Shown here piece after piece: positions 42,203-50,769 of a stretch of 64,000 bases of DNA. Every line of letters starts with the position of its first letter. The first letter of the stretch is position 1. Below the pieces are notes generated by a model. That model saw nothing but the letters and a program-made list of their open reading frames with translations. It was not told the DNA's origin and did no database searches. The translations under genes and the position numbers were made by a program. The stretch lies in NCBI GenBank assembly GCA_023227835.1, contig JALOCI010000002.1, forward strand, positions 1-64,000, read 5' to 3'. This DNA comes from Bacteroidales bacterium. GTDB lineage: Bacteria > Bacteroidota > Bacteroidia > Bacteroidales > UBA932.

Positions 42203-42718
42203 TTAAGAGTTTGATATCTTGAACGTATAGCTCTTTTGCAGAAAATAACTTACCAAGACAGTTATCACAGAGACAATCATGTTTGATATTGACGGAAAAA
42301 CATGCATCACGTCTACAAAAAGTTTCAGACCGAAATAATTGATCAGAATATTCACTCCATATACAATAAGATATCTGAGTAATTGTCTATGTCCCCGTAT
42401 ATCTGACTCGCTGAATGTAACATACTTTTGAAGAAGAAACCCGCTTAGAAGAACTATCGGAAACTTTATTGCAAAGGATGCAATGTGGGAGCTGAGTGTA
42501 AAAACCCCGAGATGCAGCATCTGCTGGCGTAGAATGAAGTTGTATATGAAAAAATACAACCCCCAGTCAAAAAACAGATTTGCCACGCCTGTCACTCCGT
42601 ACCTGAAGAATTGCAGTGGCATATATCTTTTGCAAACAGGATAAAAGAGGTCAATGAAGTCTCTTATCCATGTACCTGTTGCTTCCAGAATATTTTCAAT
42701 CTCTTTTTTGAATTTCAT
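42203..42718 (-). CDS. GtrA-like membrane protein
   Basis: A 171-residue protein with four membrane helices. F-F-R-Y-G-V-T-G-V-A-N-L-F-F-D-W-G, then V-L-L-S-G-F-L-L-Q-K-Y-V-T-F-S-E, then I-L-I-N-Y-F-G-L-K and a final Y-F-L-Q-K-S-Y-T-F-K form the GtrA/DPMS pattern. GtrA proteins are thought to flip polyprenyl-phosphate-linked sugars across the inner membrane. The extra ~35 residues at the N-terminus are cytosolic. It lies directly upstream of the GT39-type gene, making a flippase/transferase pair. Confidence 0.87.
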   Translation of the reverse strand: MKFKKEIENILEATGTWIRDFIDLFYPVCKRYMPLQFFRYGVTGVANLFFDWGLYFFIYNFILRQQMLHLGVFTLSSHIASFAIKFPIVLLSGFLLQKYVTFSESDIRGHRQLLRYLIVYGVNILINYFGLKLFVDVMHVFPSISNMIVSVITVLVSYFLQKSYTFKISNS

Positions 42719-42758
42719 TCTATCTGTCCGGGAGTGTTTTACATCCCAAAGATAGATT

Positions 42759-43574
42759 TTATTCTTTAACGAAAGCAGTCTTGAATTTTAATTTTTCAAT
42801 GGCTGACTTCGGAATGTTGATACTACTCTCGTCGTACTCAATGCTGCTGTCTATTCTTGTAAAAATAAGCGAATCCCCTTTTGCCTCAGGAAGTACTAAC
42901 TCCCTTTTTTCCCCGTCAATAGATGCAAAATCTGCTTTATACTTTAGAACCAAGGCATTCGACTTGACATACCATTCTCCTTTGAGAGTACATGCAATAT
43001 CCCCCTTCCATAAGAGAGAGCCGTTAAGGGTTCCGTTCTCGGAGAATGTCAGATTTGTATACGGCATATCTGATACACCGGCTGGACTAATCTCATATTC
43101 AACATTTTTTTGCAGCATTCTGGTTTGCGCCCTGAGGTCCAGACTTACTGTTATCTGGTCCCCACTGATTACCTCCCGGGCTTGTGCACTATTTACTATA
43201 AAATGACCTGAGGCCTTGTCAAACGTGAATGGTTTTGTAAGAAGGTAAAATTTGTTGTCAAATCTTATCTGGATATTAAGGACATAGTACGTAAATGAAA
43301 TCACATCAGAAGCAAGAGAGATATCACCGGTATTCGTAGTGAAATACCTCAGGTAACCGAAATCTATTTCATTTCCGTTAATTGTCAGTGTACCTGTCCA
43401 CTGAGAGTCATAAAGATCGAGAAACTGACAATCCTGATTTGGAGTTATGAGATACTTTTCCTCAACTTTCTTCCATGAACCGTATACCTGGCTGTATGAT
43501 GTGTCTCTCGGTGTATCTTTCTTGCACGAAAAAAGTACTAAGGCAGTAAAAACTGCAAGTAGAAAATGTTTCAT
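42759..43574 (-). CDS. Lipoprotein with lipocalin-like features, 271 aa
   Basis: Lipoprotein signal with lipobox V-L-F-S-C-K (Cys17). The mature part starts Y-G-S-W-K-K-V-E-E-K-Y, like lipocalin-type domains of Bacteroidetes lipoproteins (G-x-W). The rest is beta-rich, with a second G-E-W-Y-V-K-S-N-A-L-V-L-K-Y unit near residue 200, suggesting two similar halves. No catalytic motif. Probably surface or periplasmic; function unknown. It lies 40 bp upstream of the gtrA-like gene on the same strand. Confidence 0.7.
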   Translation of the reverse strand: MKHFLLAVFTALVLFSCKKDTPRDTSYSQVYGSWKKVEEKYLITPNQDCQFLDLYDSQWTGTLTINGNEIDFGYLRYFTTNTGDISLASDVISFTYYVLNIQIRFDNKFYLLTKPFTFDKASGHFIVNSAQAREVISGDQITVSLDLRAQTRMLQKNVEYEISPAGVSDMPYTNLTFSENGTLNGSLLWKGDIACTLKGEWYVKSNALVLKYKADFASIDGEKRELVLPEAKGDSLIFTRIDSSIEYDESSINIPKSAIEKLKFKTAFVKE

Positions 43575-43654
43575 AAATCTAAAAATTGCTCTGTATTAAT
43601 AAGATGCAATAGGTATATAAAACGTTGCTCCTCTAATCTGTTTTTTCAGATTAT

Positions 43655-44728
43655 TTATGCCTTATAAACGAATGCATTTATATGCATCCCGGCTCCTACA
43701 GATGCAAAAACAACTATATCTCCCTTCTCTATTGAATGTTTACTGAGTTTTCCCTTTATAATCAGATCGTAAAGAGTAGGAAGTGTTGCAACAGATGTAT
43801 TTCCCAGGTATGATATTGTCATTGGCATTATGTCTTCAGGAATCTCTTCTATATCATATAGTTTGTAAAACCTCTGAAGAATTGCATCATCCATTTTTCC
43901 GTTTGCCTGATGGATAAGAACCTTTTTGATATCGCCAACGGAGAAACCGCTTTTTTCAAGACACTCCTTCATTGCCTGAGGAACGTTTTCTAAAGCATAT
44001 TGATATAAACGTCTTCCGTTCATTTTGATAAAGATATCATCCGGTTTTTCAAAATCTTTATTATAAGATTTGTCCATATAGAGCATCTTTGAGTAGAGGA
44101 AGGTGTCCGACCGGGTTTTATGAGCCAGCATTCCTATCGGGGTATCACTCTCCATAGCTTCAAGTATTGTGGCGCCGGCTCCGTCGGCATACAACATGCC
44201 GTCTCTGTCATGAGGATCGTAAATTCTGGAAAGAGTTTCAGCTCCGATTACCATTACTTTTTTTGCATCACCTGATTTGATGTAGTAGTCAGCCTGAATC
44301 ATAGCCTGAAGCCAACCCGGACAGCCGAACAATATGTCGTATGCAACTGTTGCGGGATTCTTAATGCCAAGTATGTGTTTTACTCTTGCCGCAAGCGCAG
44401 GCACGCTGTCGGATTTTCTATTGTCATATTTTATATCTCCGAAATTGTGTGCAACTATTATGTAGTCAAGTTCTTCCCTGTCAAAACATGCTGATTTTAA
44501 GGCTTCTTCAGCAGCTAAGGCAGCAATGTCGGAAGCTACCAGATCGTCAGTTACATATCTTCTCTCAGCAATTGTGGAAATATCCAGGAATTGTTCAATA
44601 ATCTCATTGTTAGTTTTTTTAATTATATTTCCTGTTGCATCGAAAAATTCGGTTGAGAGAAAATCTTCGTTTTTTATGCATCTTTCAGGAATATAGCTAC
44701 CGCTACTAGTGATAATGCTGTAGGTCAT
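43655..44728 (-). CDS. 3-oxoacyl-ACP synthase III-like (KASIII) enzyme
   Basis: A 357-residue thiolase-fold condensing enzyme. The catalytic triad is visible: Cys in D-I-L-F-G-C-P-G-W-L-Q-A (~residue 117), His in V-L-I-H-Q-A-N-G-K-M (~273), Asn in S-Y-L-G-N-T-S-V-A-T-L-P (~308). Late G-A-G-M-H-I-N-A-F-V-Y-K replaces the usual G-A-G-x-T-W-G-A ending of FabH. The longer N-terminus and divergent ending suggest a specialised FabH-like enzyme rather than the housekeeping one. The gene stands alone between a lipoprotein and a GNAT gene, with no acyl carrier protein nearby. Substrate unknown. Confidence 0.85.
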   Translation of the reverse strand: MTYSIITSSGSYIPERCIKNEDFLSTEFFDATGNIIKKTNNEIIEQFLDISTIAERRYVTDDLVASDIAALAAEEALKSACFDREELDYIIVAHNFGDIKYDNRKSDSVPALAARVKHILGIKNPATVAYDILFGCPGWLQAMIQADYYIKSGDAKKVMVIGAETLSRIYDPHDRDGMLYADGAGATILEAMESDTPIGMLAHKTRSDTFLYSKMLYMDKSYNKDFEKPDDIFIKMNGRRLYQYALENVPQAMKECLEKSGFSVGDIKKVLIHQANGKMDDAILQRFYKLYDIEEIPEDIMPMTISYLGNTSVATLPTLYDLIIKGKLSKHSIEKGDIVVFASVGAGMHINAFVYKA

Positions 44729-44799
44729 AAGGTTTTAGTTGGTTTTAAATAATAATCACGCCATAAAGATAGACCTTTATGAGAAAAAATCTACGAAAC

Positions 44800-45291
44800 T
44801 TACACTTTTTTTATCATCCATACAACGTCAAAGGTTTTTCCGAATTTCTCCCCGGCATCTTTAAAACGCCCACATTCAACGAACCCATTCTTACGGTGAA
44901 AGTTTATACTTCCGTCATTATCACCTGAAATACTTGCAAGAATATTTTTAATTCCCGTTTTCGGTGCCTCCTGTTCAAGAATTTCTAGAGCCATCTTTCC
45001 GAGTCCTTTGCCGGTATACTCTTTTTTTATAAAATATGTTATTTCCGCACTCCTTCTAAAGGTGGGCAAAGGATTGTGCGGCTTTAAAAAGCAGAAACCA
45101 ACTACTTTTTTGTCTGATAATATTGTAAAAGCAGGATATTCGGCAGTAACCTCCAATATCTTGCCGAAAAACGCTTCAGGTAACGGATGCTGGGGATAAG
45201 CAGCAGTCGTTGTTTCTATATAATAATTGAATATCTCCATGATCTCTTTGCCATGGTCCTGATCCATTTTGACAAATTCAAACTTTTCCAT
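44800..45291 (-). CDS. GNAT family N-acetyltransferase
   Basis: A 163-residue enzyme with the GNAT fold: F-V-K-M-D-Q-D-H-G-K-E-I-M-E-I-F-N-Y-Y at the start, V-V-G-F-C-F-L-K-P, the acetyl-CoA loop Y-T-G-K-G-L-G-K-M-A-L near residue 92, then I-L-A-S-I-S-G-D-N-D-G-S-I-N-F-H-R-K-N-G-F. The opening with T-T-A-A-Y near residue 34 resembles Pat/Bar-type (phosphinothricin or methionine sulfone) acetyltransferases, so a small amino-acid-like substrate is possible. Single gene. Confidence 0.88.
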   Translation of the reverse strand: MEKFEFVKMDQDHGKEIMEIFNYYIETTTAAYPQHPLPEAFFGKILEVTAEYPAFTILSDKKVVGFCFLKPHNPLPTFRRSAEITYFIKKEYTGKGLGKMALEILEQEAPKTGIKNILASISGDNDGSINFHRKNGFVECGRFKDAGEKFGKTFDVVWMIKKV

Positions 45292-45320
45292 ATAAAATTT
45301 AATTCAGAATATTTATGCCA

Positions 45321-46256
45321 TTAAACAATAATACTCAAGGCAACACCTAAAGCCAGAACAATAAGTATTGAGACCGAGTAGTTAAATGTCAGTATGATAA
45401 ATTTAAGAGAGGTCTTAGCCCATTTTTGTCCGTATACCTTCTTTAGCATAATCAGAAGATATGCGAGGATTGCCAAAATGAAATATATATCTATACCAAG
45501 TCCTGCCCAGCCGAATATCATGGAAACGATCAATATCAGGAAGGCAAGTGAATGAAAGTACATAGAGAAGACAAGATGATCGCTGTAGTGCTTTTTTCTT
45601 CTGAAATATAGCATTTTGAGGAAGAGCGCAAACAAAGGCATCAACAAAAACATTGAATACGAAATATTTCTGTGTATTTTCCCGAGAAGCTCTTCGGAAT
45701 TAATATGCCTGGTGTTTATTTTTACAATATTTCTATAGAAATTTTTTGAGAATCTGTTGGAATCAGGATATTTGTAAGCGATGTATCGTTCAATCAGATT
45801 GTCCGGGTGAGGTGACGCTTTTATCTCGTTCAACATACGGATTTCTGTAGTATCCTTGCTTGTATTTGTAGTGTTTATGCTTGCTGAAGAGATGCTATAT
45901 GTAACACTGTCCTCCATCTCTACAGACCTGCTGAGGGCCTTATTGCTTTTTCCCGTATTGAAAGAGAGTAAAAGGAAATATAAAAAGCTGACAAAGAGGA
46001 AGAATTTTACAGGTAAAACATACCTTGCCCTCTTATTGCTTGTAAAATTTATGACAATCCTGCCGGGGATAAACAGATCTTTGAATGTTGTCAATACTTT
46101 GCTGTCAAAATTGAACATGCTTGCCAGAAAATCCATTAGAAAATGATGAATGTGCTGCCTCTTGTACAAGTTGTCCTGCCCGCAGTTCGGGCAGAAATTA
46201 TAACTTGACGGATATCTGAACTCGCAATTAGGACAAATTATCTCCTCGTTTTCCAT
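45321..46256 (-). CDS. DUF3667 zinc-ribbon membrane protein
   Basis: A 311-residue protein. The N-terminus has a zinc ribbon (C-P-N-C-E-F-R-Y ... F-C-P-N-C-G-Q) followed by H-H-F-L-M-D-F-L-A-S-M-F-N-F-D-S-K-V-L-T-T-F, P-G-R and F-T-S-N-K-R-A-R-Y-V-L-P-V-K-F-F-L-F-V-S-F, the DUF3667 core. A first membrane helix (~80-97) and four more near the C-terminus (~190-310) flank a polar loop. The family is widespread in Bacteroidota and has no known function; a ribbon plus membrane design may sense or bind nucleic acid or protein at the inner membrane. Confidence 0.85.
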   Translation of the reverse strand: MENEEIICPNCEFRYPSSYNFCPNCGQDNLYKRQHIHHFLMDFLASMFNFDSKVLTTFKDLFIPGRIVINFTSNKRARYVLPVKFFLFVSFLYFLLLSFNTGKSNKALSRSVEMEDSVTYSISSASINTTNTSKDTTEIRMLNEIKASPHPDNLIERYIAYKYPDSNRFSKNFYRNIVKINTRHINSEELLGKIHRNISYSMFLLMPLFALFLKMLYFRRKKHYSDHLVFSMYFHSLAFLILIVSMIFGWAGLGIDIYFILAILAYLLIMLKKVYGQKWAKTSLKFIILTFNYSVSILIVLALGVALSIIV

Positions 46257-46270
46257 AGTTCATATTTAAA

Positions 46271-46308
46271 TTTTTGTGGCACTGATTTTTTAATCAGTGC
46301 CACAAAAA
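46271..46308. terminator. Very stable intrinsic terminator downstream of aspA
   Basis: Perfect 17-bp stem (TTTTTGTGGCACTGATT and its complement) around a 4-base loop. A- and T-tracts at the ends let it act in both directions. It lies 9 bp after the aspA stop and 14 bp before the DUF3667 start codon, so it insulates the two - strand genes. Confidence 0.88.
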
Positions 46309-46317
46309 TAAACAAAA

Positions 46318-47748
46318 TTAGAACGATATCTTGACAGGGCGTATCATATTAACGGGATCAAAGATTTTATCAAGCTGCTCTTTTGTAAGAAGCTGCTTGT
46401 CAAGGACCAGCTGATAGACACTACACCCTTTTTCCAAAGCCTCTTTTGCGACTTCGGTACTGTTTGCATATCCGATATAAGGTTTCAGGGCGGTTACAAT
46501 CCCGATTGAGTGTTCAACAAGATAGCGGCAGTGTTCAGCATTTGCGGTGATACCATCTATGCACTCCACTCTCAGGGTGTCGAATGCTCTTTTCAGCCAC
46601 AGGGCTGATTCAACAAGACTGTGAACAAGTACAGGCTCCATTACGTTAAGCTCCAGCTGTGCAGCCTCAGAGGCCATTGTAATAGTAAGGTCATTGCCTA
46701 TTACCCTGAAACAGACCTGATTTACTACTTCGGGTATAACCGGATTTACTTTACCGGGCATTATAGAAGAACCCGGTTGTTTAGGTGGCAGGTTTATCTC
46801 TTCAATTCCGGTACGTGGCCCGGAAGACATAAGACGAAGGTCGTTGCATATCTTTGAAAGTCTTATTGCAATCATCTTAAGGGCAGATGAATATGATACC
46901 ATTGATGACGTGTCATGTGTGGCTTCTATGAGATTATCGGCAAGTTTTACTTTCCACCCGGAAATCTCTTTGAGAAACTGAGTACACGCTTCAGCATAAC
47001 CTGGCTCCGCTGTGATACCGGTGCCGATAGCGGTTGCTCCCATGTTAATTATCAGAAGTTCTTTAGCTGCGCTCTCTAAATGCTTAAGTTCGTGTTTCAT
47101 GGAAGATGCGTATGCACCGAAACTTTGTCCCAGTGTCATAGGAACCGCATCCTGAAGCTGAGTCCTTCCCATTTTCAGCACTTTGGCAAACTCATTCTCT
47201 TTATTTGAAAAAGATACTATGAGTTTTTCGAGCGATTTTATCAGCTCAAGATGTATCATATAGAGACCGAGATGCATTGCTGTAGGGTATGCATCATTGG
47301 TTGACTGAGCCATGTTGACATGATCGTTGGGATGACAGTGGGTATAGTCCCCTCTCTCTTTTCCCATTATCTCAAGGGCTCTGTTGGCTATTACCTCATT
47401 GGCATTCATATTCATGCTTGTTCCGGCACCACCCTGTATCATATCGACAGGGAATTGCTCAAGATGCTTACCATCTATAAGCTCCTGACATGCTCCTACA
47501 ATGGCCTCTTTTAGCGGGGTCTCTATTAACCCCAACCGATGGTTTGCCTGTACGGCTGCCATTTTGACCATACCGAATGCTTTTATGAATTGCGGAAAAT
47601 CGGACAAACGTTGTCTGCTTATATCAAAATTTTCGATACACCTGAGGGTCTGTACTCCGTACATCACATCCGAAGGCACCTCTTTGTCTCCCAGAAGGTC
47701 GTGTTCAAGACGTGTTTCCCCTTCTGCCTTAACATGATATTTTTTCAT
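46318..47748 (-). CDS. aspA: Aspartate ammonia-lyase
   Basis: A 476-residue fumarase/aspartase superfamily enzyme: L-aspartate to fumarate plus ammonia. Hallmarks: R-L-E-H-D-L-L-G-D-K-E-V-P near the start, Q-G-G-A-G-T-S-M-N-M-N-A-N-E, H-P-N-D-H-V-N-M-A-Q-S-T-N-D-A, M-G-R-T-Q-L-Q-D-A-V-P and the catalytic SS loop G-S-S-I-M-P-G-K-V-N-P. The MNANE/R-T-Q-L-Q-D set marks aspartase rather than fumarase C. In gut-type Bacteroidales it feeds fumarate respiration, which also uses the SdhC encoded at 35428-36090. A TATCTTTG -7 box (47787-47780) precedes it. Confidence 0.95.
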   Translation of the reverse strand: MKKYHVKAEGETRLEHDLLGDKEVPSDVMYGVQTLRCIENFDISRQRLSDFPQFIKAFGMVKMAAVQANHRLGLIETPLKEAIVGACQELIDGKHLEQFPVDMIQGGAGTSMNMNANEVIANRALEIMGKERGDYTHCHPNDHVNMAQSTNDAYPTAMHLGLYMIHLELIKSLEKLIVSFSNKENEFAKVLKMGRTQLQDAVPMTLGQSFGAYASSMKHELKHLESAAKELLIINMGATAIGTGITAEPGYAEACTQFLKEISGWKVKLADNLIEATHDTSSMVSYSSALKMIAIRLSKICNDLRLMSSGPRTGIEEINLPPKQPGSSIMPGKVNPVIPEVVNQVCFRVIGNDLTITMASEAAQLELNVMEPVLVHSLVESALWLKRAFDTLRVECIDGITANAEHCRYLVEHSIGIVTALKPYIGYANSTEVAKEALEKGCSVYQLVLDKQLLTKEQLDKIFDPVNMIRPVKISF

Positions 47749-47844
47749 TATGATTACTATTTATAATTAAATACCTCCACAAAGATATATAATTATAATC
47801 AAAATGAATAAATATGATTTTATATTGTAATAAAACAGTGAAAA

Positions 47845-48945
47845 TTAACTTGTAATATTGTCTTTAAAAATCAAATATTTGCGGATCAAAAAATTGAGTG
47901 CAAGCCCTATTGCGGTAGCGAAGATTTTTGAATAAACAGGGGCAAGGCCCATATTGATGAACCCCTTTGTGGATCCTAAATCAATAGCAGCTATTATGGT
48001 TATGGACAAAAAATAGATTATATACTCTTTCCATCCTTTCCAACGGACATTCTTGTTAAAGAGAAAGTTGACACACAGGATATAATTAAGAACGGCTGCA
48101 GAGTAAAAGGCTATAACCGTTGAGATGCCGACAGTCAATGTCTTGATAAGCAGAAGAAAAAGTGCCAGGTTAAACAGGGCCGACACACCGCCTATAATCA
48201 GGTATATCAGAAATTGAAGAGAGATTCTCTGATAAGGAGCGTTGTATTTGAAAATACAGTAGAGAGCACGGATGCCGTCTTTCCATCCGATCTTCTTACC
48301 ATCTTCATACGTTCTTCCATAGTAGGAGATACCAACTTCATAAATCCTTATTCCGGGTATTCTTGAGATTTTTCCCGTTACCTCAGGTTCAAAACCAAAC
48401 CTCTTCTCTTTGAGCTTGAGGGATTGAAGCTTCCGGGTATCAAACAGTTTATAACATGTTTCCATATCGGTCAGGTTGAGGTTGGTGAACATGTTTGAAA
48501 CTGTTGTCAATAACCTGTTACCTATAGTATGCCAGAAGAACAGTATTCTGTGCGGATTGCCACCCATAAACCTGGAACCGTAAACAACATCTGCAAAACC
48601 TTTCAATACGGGTTTAAGAAGATCATTATACTCCTGCGGGTCATATTCAAGGTCTGCATCCTGTATTATGGTGTATTCTCCGGTAGCCATTGAAATCCCG
48701 GTATGCAGCGAGGATCCTTTTCCCCTATTTACCTGATGCCGGTGATATCTTATGTCCATATCCGGATTTGCTTTCATATATCTCAAAACAGCACCCTCTG
48801 TATCATCTGTCGAACAATCATTAATAATAATTATCTCTTTACAAACTCCCCCGTCAAGAATAACCTCCCTGATCCTGTCAAGAATAAGGTGTATGGTTGA
48901 ACCTTCATTATATGCAGGGATAATGATTGATAGCTTCTTTATCAT
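47845..48945 (-). CDS. Glycosyltransferase family 2 fused to GtrA domain
   Basis: A 366-residue fusion. Residues ~1-235 are a GT2 catalytic domain: L-S-I-I-I-P-A-Y-N-E-G, I-I-I-N-D-C-S-T-D-D-T, N-R-G-K-G-S-S-L, Q-D-A-D-L-E-Y-D-P (DxD-like metal site) and V-V-Y-G-S-R-F. This is the dolichol-phosphate-mannose-synthase/GtrB type, which charges polyprenyl phosphate with a sugar. Residues ~245-365 are a GtrA module with four helices (Y-L-I-I-G-G-V-S-A-L-F-N, ending F-L-I-R-K-Y-L-I-F). One chain thus makes and probably flips the lipid-linked sugar. It overlaps the TPR/GT-C gene upstream by 4 bp. Confidence 0.9.
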   Translation of the reverse strand: MIKKLSIIIPAYNEGSTIHLILDRIREVILDGGVCKEIIIINDCSTDDTEGAVLRYMKANPDMDIRYHRHQVNRGKGSSLHTGISMATGEYTIIQDADLEYDPQEYNDLLKPVLKGFADVVYGSRFMGGNPHRILFFWHTIGNRLLTTVSNMFTNLNLTDMETCYKLFDTRKLQSLKLKEKRFGFEPEVTGKISRIPGIRIYEVGISYYGRTYEDGKKIGWKDGIRALYCIFKYNAPYQRISLQFLIYLIIGGVSALFNLALFLLLIKTLTVGISTVIAFYSAAVLNYILCVNFLFNKNVRWKGWKEYIIYFLSITIIAAIDLGSTKGFINMGLAPVYSKIFATAIGLALNFLIRKYLIFKDNITS

Positions 48946-50711
48946 TTTTGGATTGCCTGTCGGCTGTTAAGGATTTGAGTATAAATTATGACTATTGCGT
49001 CGTTCGGATAGCTCTCGGACAATAATGCTAACTCTTGACGCAGTTTTGCCCATTCTTCAAGTTTTAGGTAAGCCTGCAACAGATCAACTCTGGCGTTATA
49101 GTACTCAGGAACAATCGCGAGAGCTTTAAGAAGTGCGTTTTCTGCCTCCCGGTATCTTTCTTTGCTTAGCAGGAAATGCCCGTAGTAATACCATGCAACG
49201 TGTTCGAAGTTTTTGCAATCAATGGCTTTTTTGTAATATGTCTCTGCCTCTTCAGGGTCTCCTTTAGCAGCTTTAAGTATGCCGAGATTGATATAAATGT
49301 ACGCATAAGAGGGGTTCAAAGAGGCTGCTTTAAGAAATTTTGTCTCTGCTTTGTCGTACTTCGCTATCTGCATCAAAGCTACTCCATAGTTCATCCATCC
49401 GCGGGCATTTTCCGGACTTTTTTCTGTTACATCTGACCAAAGAGTCAGTTCATTGTCCCAGACCCTATTGCGTTGGTAAACGCCAAATGCATTACCTCCC
49501 AGGAATAGAAGGACAATTACGGCCAACGTGTTTTTCCCGTTTTTACTTGTATAGGCATTTGGGAAATACTCGTCTATTAGATATTTAACCCCGAAAATAA
49601 CTGCGATGCCAAGACCAAGGTAAGGAATGTAACAGCGATGGTCATTAAGCACTTCGGCATAAGCCATAAATGAGGAGGTTGGAAGCAGCGATATGAGAAA
49701 CCAAAGTAATCCGAATGAAATTACTCTTGTTTTTTTATCCTTTGAAGTTTTTAAAGCAAGAAAAACAACTCCGGCCAATAATATTATACCGGTAATTGCC
49801 CTGTAATCTGCAATGGACTCAAAAACTTTCCAGTCTGTGTCGGCCGATAGGTTATATGGGATGAAATAGGTGACAAGATAGTGGCATATTACCAATGGCT
49901 GTGTAATCAGATATTTATAGTTGCTAATATTGTCACCGCCTGTTGTCCAGGTGTCAGGTATCATTATCTTGTAAAAAATGTAGTAGCCTATTGTCAGCAG
50001 GATTGCAGGCAAGGTCTTTACAAGTGATTTTTTAAGTTTTTTTAACTCTTCACTTTTGTAGAAATGAAGAAGATCCATATTCTCCTCAAAGATTAAAAGA
50101 TACAGAAGGAGCAAAGGGGCAAATACAAAGGCCATCTCTTTTGCAAAGAACCCTATCAAAGGGAAGATAAGGTAAAGGTGATACTTTTTCCAGAAACCTC
50201 CCGTTATATATGTTACAAGACCGGCAAGAACAAACAGCGCAGAGTCAATTTCCGCTCGCTGGAATATGTAGTTTACAGTTTCGGCATTAGCGCAAAGCAG
50301 CCCGAAGGAGGTTGCAACAAGCAGCGCCCAGTACTCCTTTTTTCCTTGGAACCCACTTTTTTCAAGTATGATCTTTGTCATTAAGTAGAGCAGGATACAG
50401 ACCAGAATATGTGTTATGAATATATGTATGTGGAAAGCTCTTGTCCCTCCGCCCTTTGAGATGTTCAGGTCAATGGCGTTTTCCAGCGTCAGGTATGGTC
50501 TGTATGACTGGTTTGCAGGTAAGGTGCTTATGGTCTTTCCGTCAACAATGAACTTGATGGGATCAATTTCCCTTATGGCAGCATTATTAACGATAGTGTG
50601 GTCATCATCAAAGTGAAAGCTGTTGTCGAAATGATTTGAGTATGCAAGAAGTATTGCCAGAAAGGCAAAAAGTGAATATTCCCTTATATTTCCTGTTTTT
50701 TTTTGTTTCAT
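48942..50711 (-). CDS. TMTC-like GT-C membrane glycosyltransferase with TPR tail
   Basis: A 589-residue protein. The N-terminal ~400 residues hold about ten membrane helices. The first loop reads N-S-F-H-F-D-D-D-H-T-I-V-N-N-A-A-I, then N-Q-S-Y-R-P-Y-L-T-L, the acidic DD plus R-P loop of TMTC/PMT-like O-glycosyltransferases. The C-terminal ~170 residues are TPRs (G-W-M-N-Y-G-V-A-L-M-Q-I-A-K-Y-D-K-A, A-Y-I-Y-I-N-L-G-I-L-K-A-A-K-G, Y-Y-G-H-F-L-L). Eukaryotic TMTC enzymes with this layout O-mannosylate proteins. Its 3' end overlaps the GT2-GtrA gene by 4 bp, so lipid-linked sugar supply and transfer are coupled. It could glycosylate exported proteins. Confidence 0.82.
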   Translation of the reverse strand: MKQKKTGNIREYSLFAFLAILLAYSNHFDNSFHFDDDHTIVNNAAIREIDPIKFIVDGKTISTLPANQSYRPYLTLENAIDLNISKGGGTRAFHIHIFITHILVCILLYLMTKIILEKSGFQGKKEYWALLVATSFGLLCANAETVNYIFQRAEIDSALFVLAGLVTYITGGFWKKYHLYLIFPLIGFFAKEMAFVFAPLLLLYLLIFEENMDLLHFYKSEELKKLKKSLVKTLPAILLTIGYYIFYKIMIPDTWTTGGDNISNYKYLITQPLVICHYLVTYFIPYNLSADTDWKVFESIADYRAITGIILLAGVVFLALKTSKDKKTRVISFGLLWFLISLLPTSSFMAYAEVLNDHRCYIPYLGLGIAVIFGVKYLIDEYFPNAYTSKNGKNTLAVIVLLFLGGNAFGVYQRNRVWDNELTLWSDVTEKSPENARGWMNYGVALMQIAKYDKAETKFLKAASLNPSYAYIYINLGILKAAKGDPEEAETYYKKAIDCKNFEHVAWYYYGHFLLSKERYREAENALLKALAIVPEYYNARVDLLQAYLKLEEWAKLRQELALLSESYPNDAIVIIYTQILNSRQAIQK

Positions 50712-50769
50712 AAAGCTATGTTTTCACAGTACGAAATATAGCACTAAATTGCTACAAATTATAATTTTT

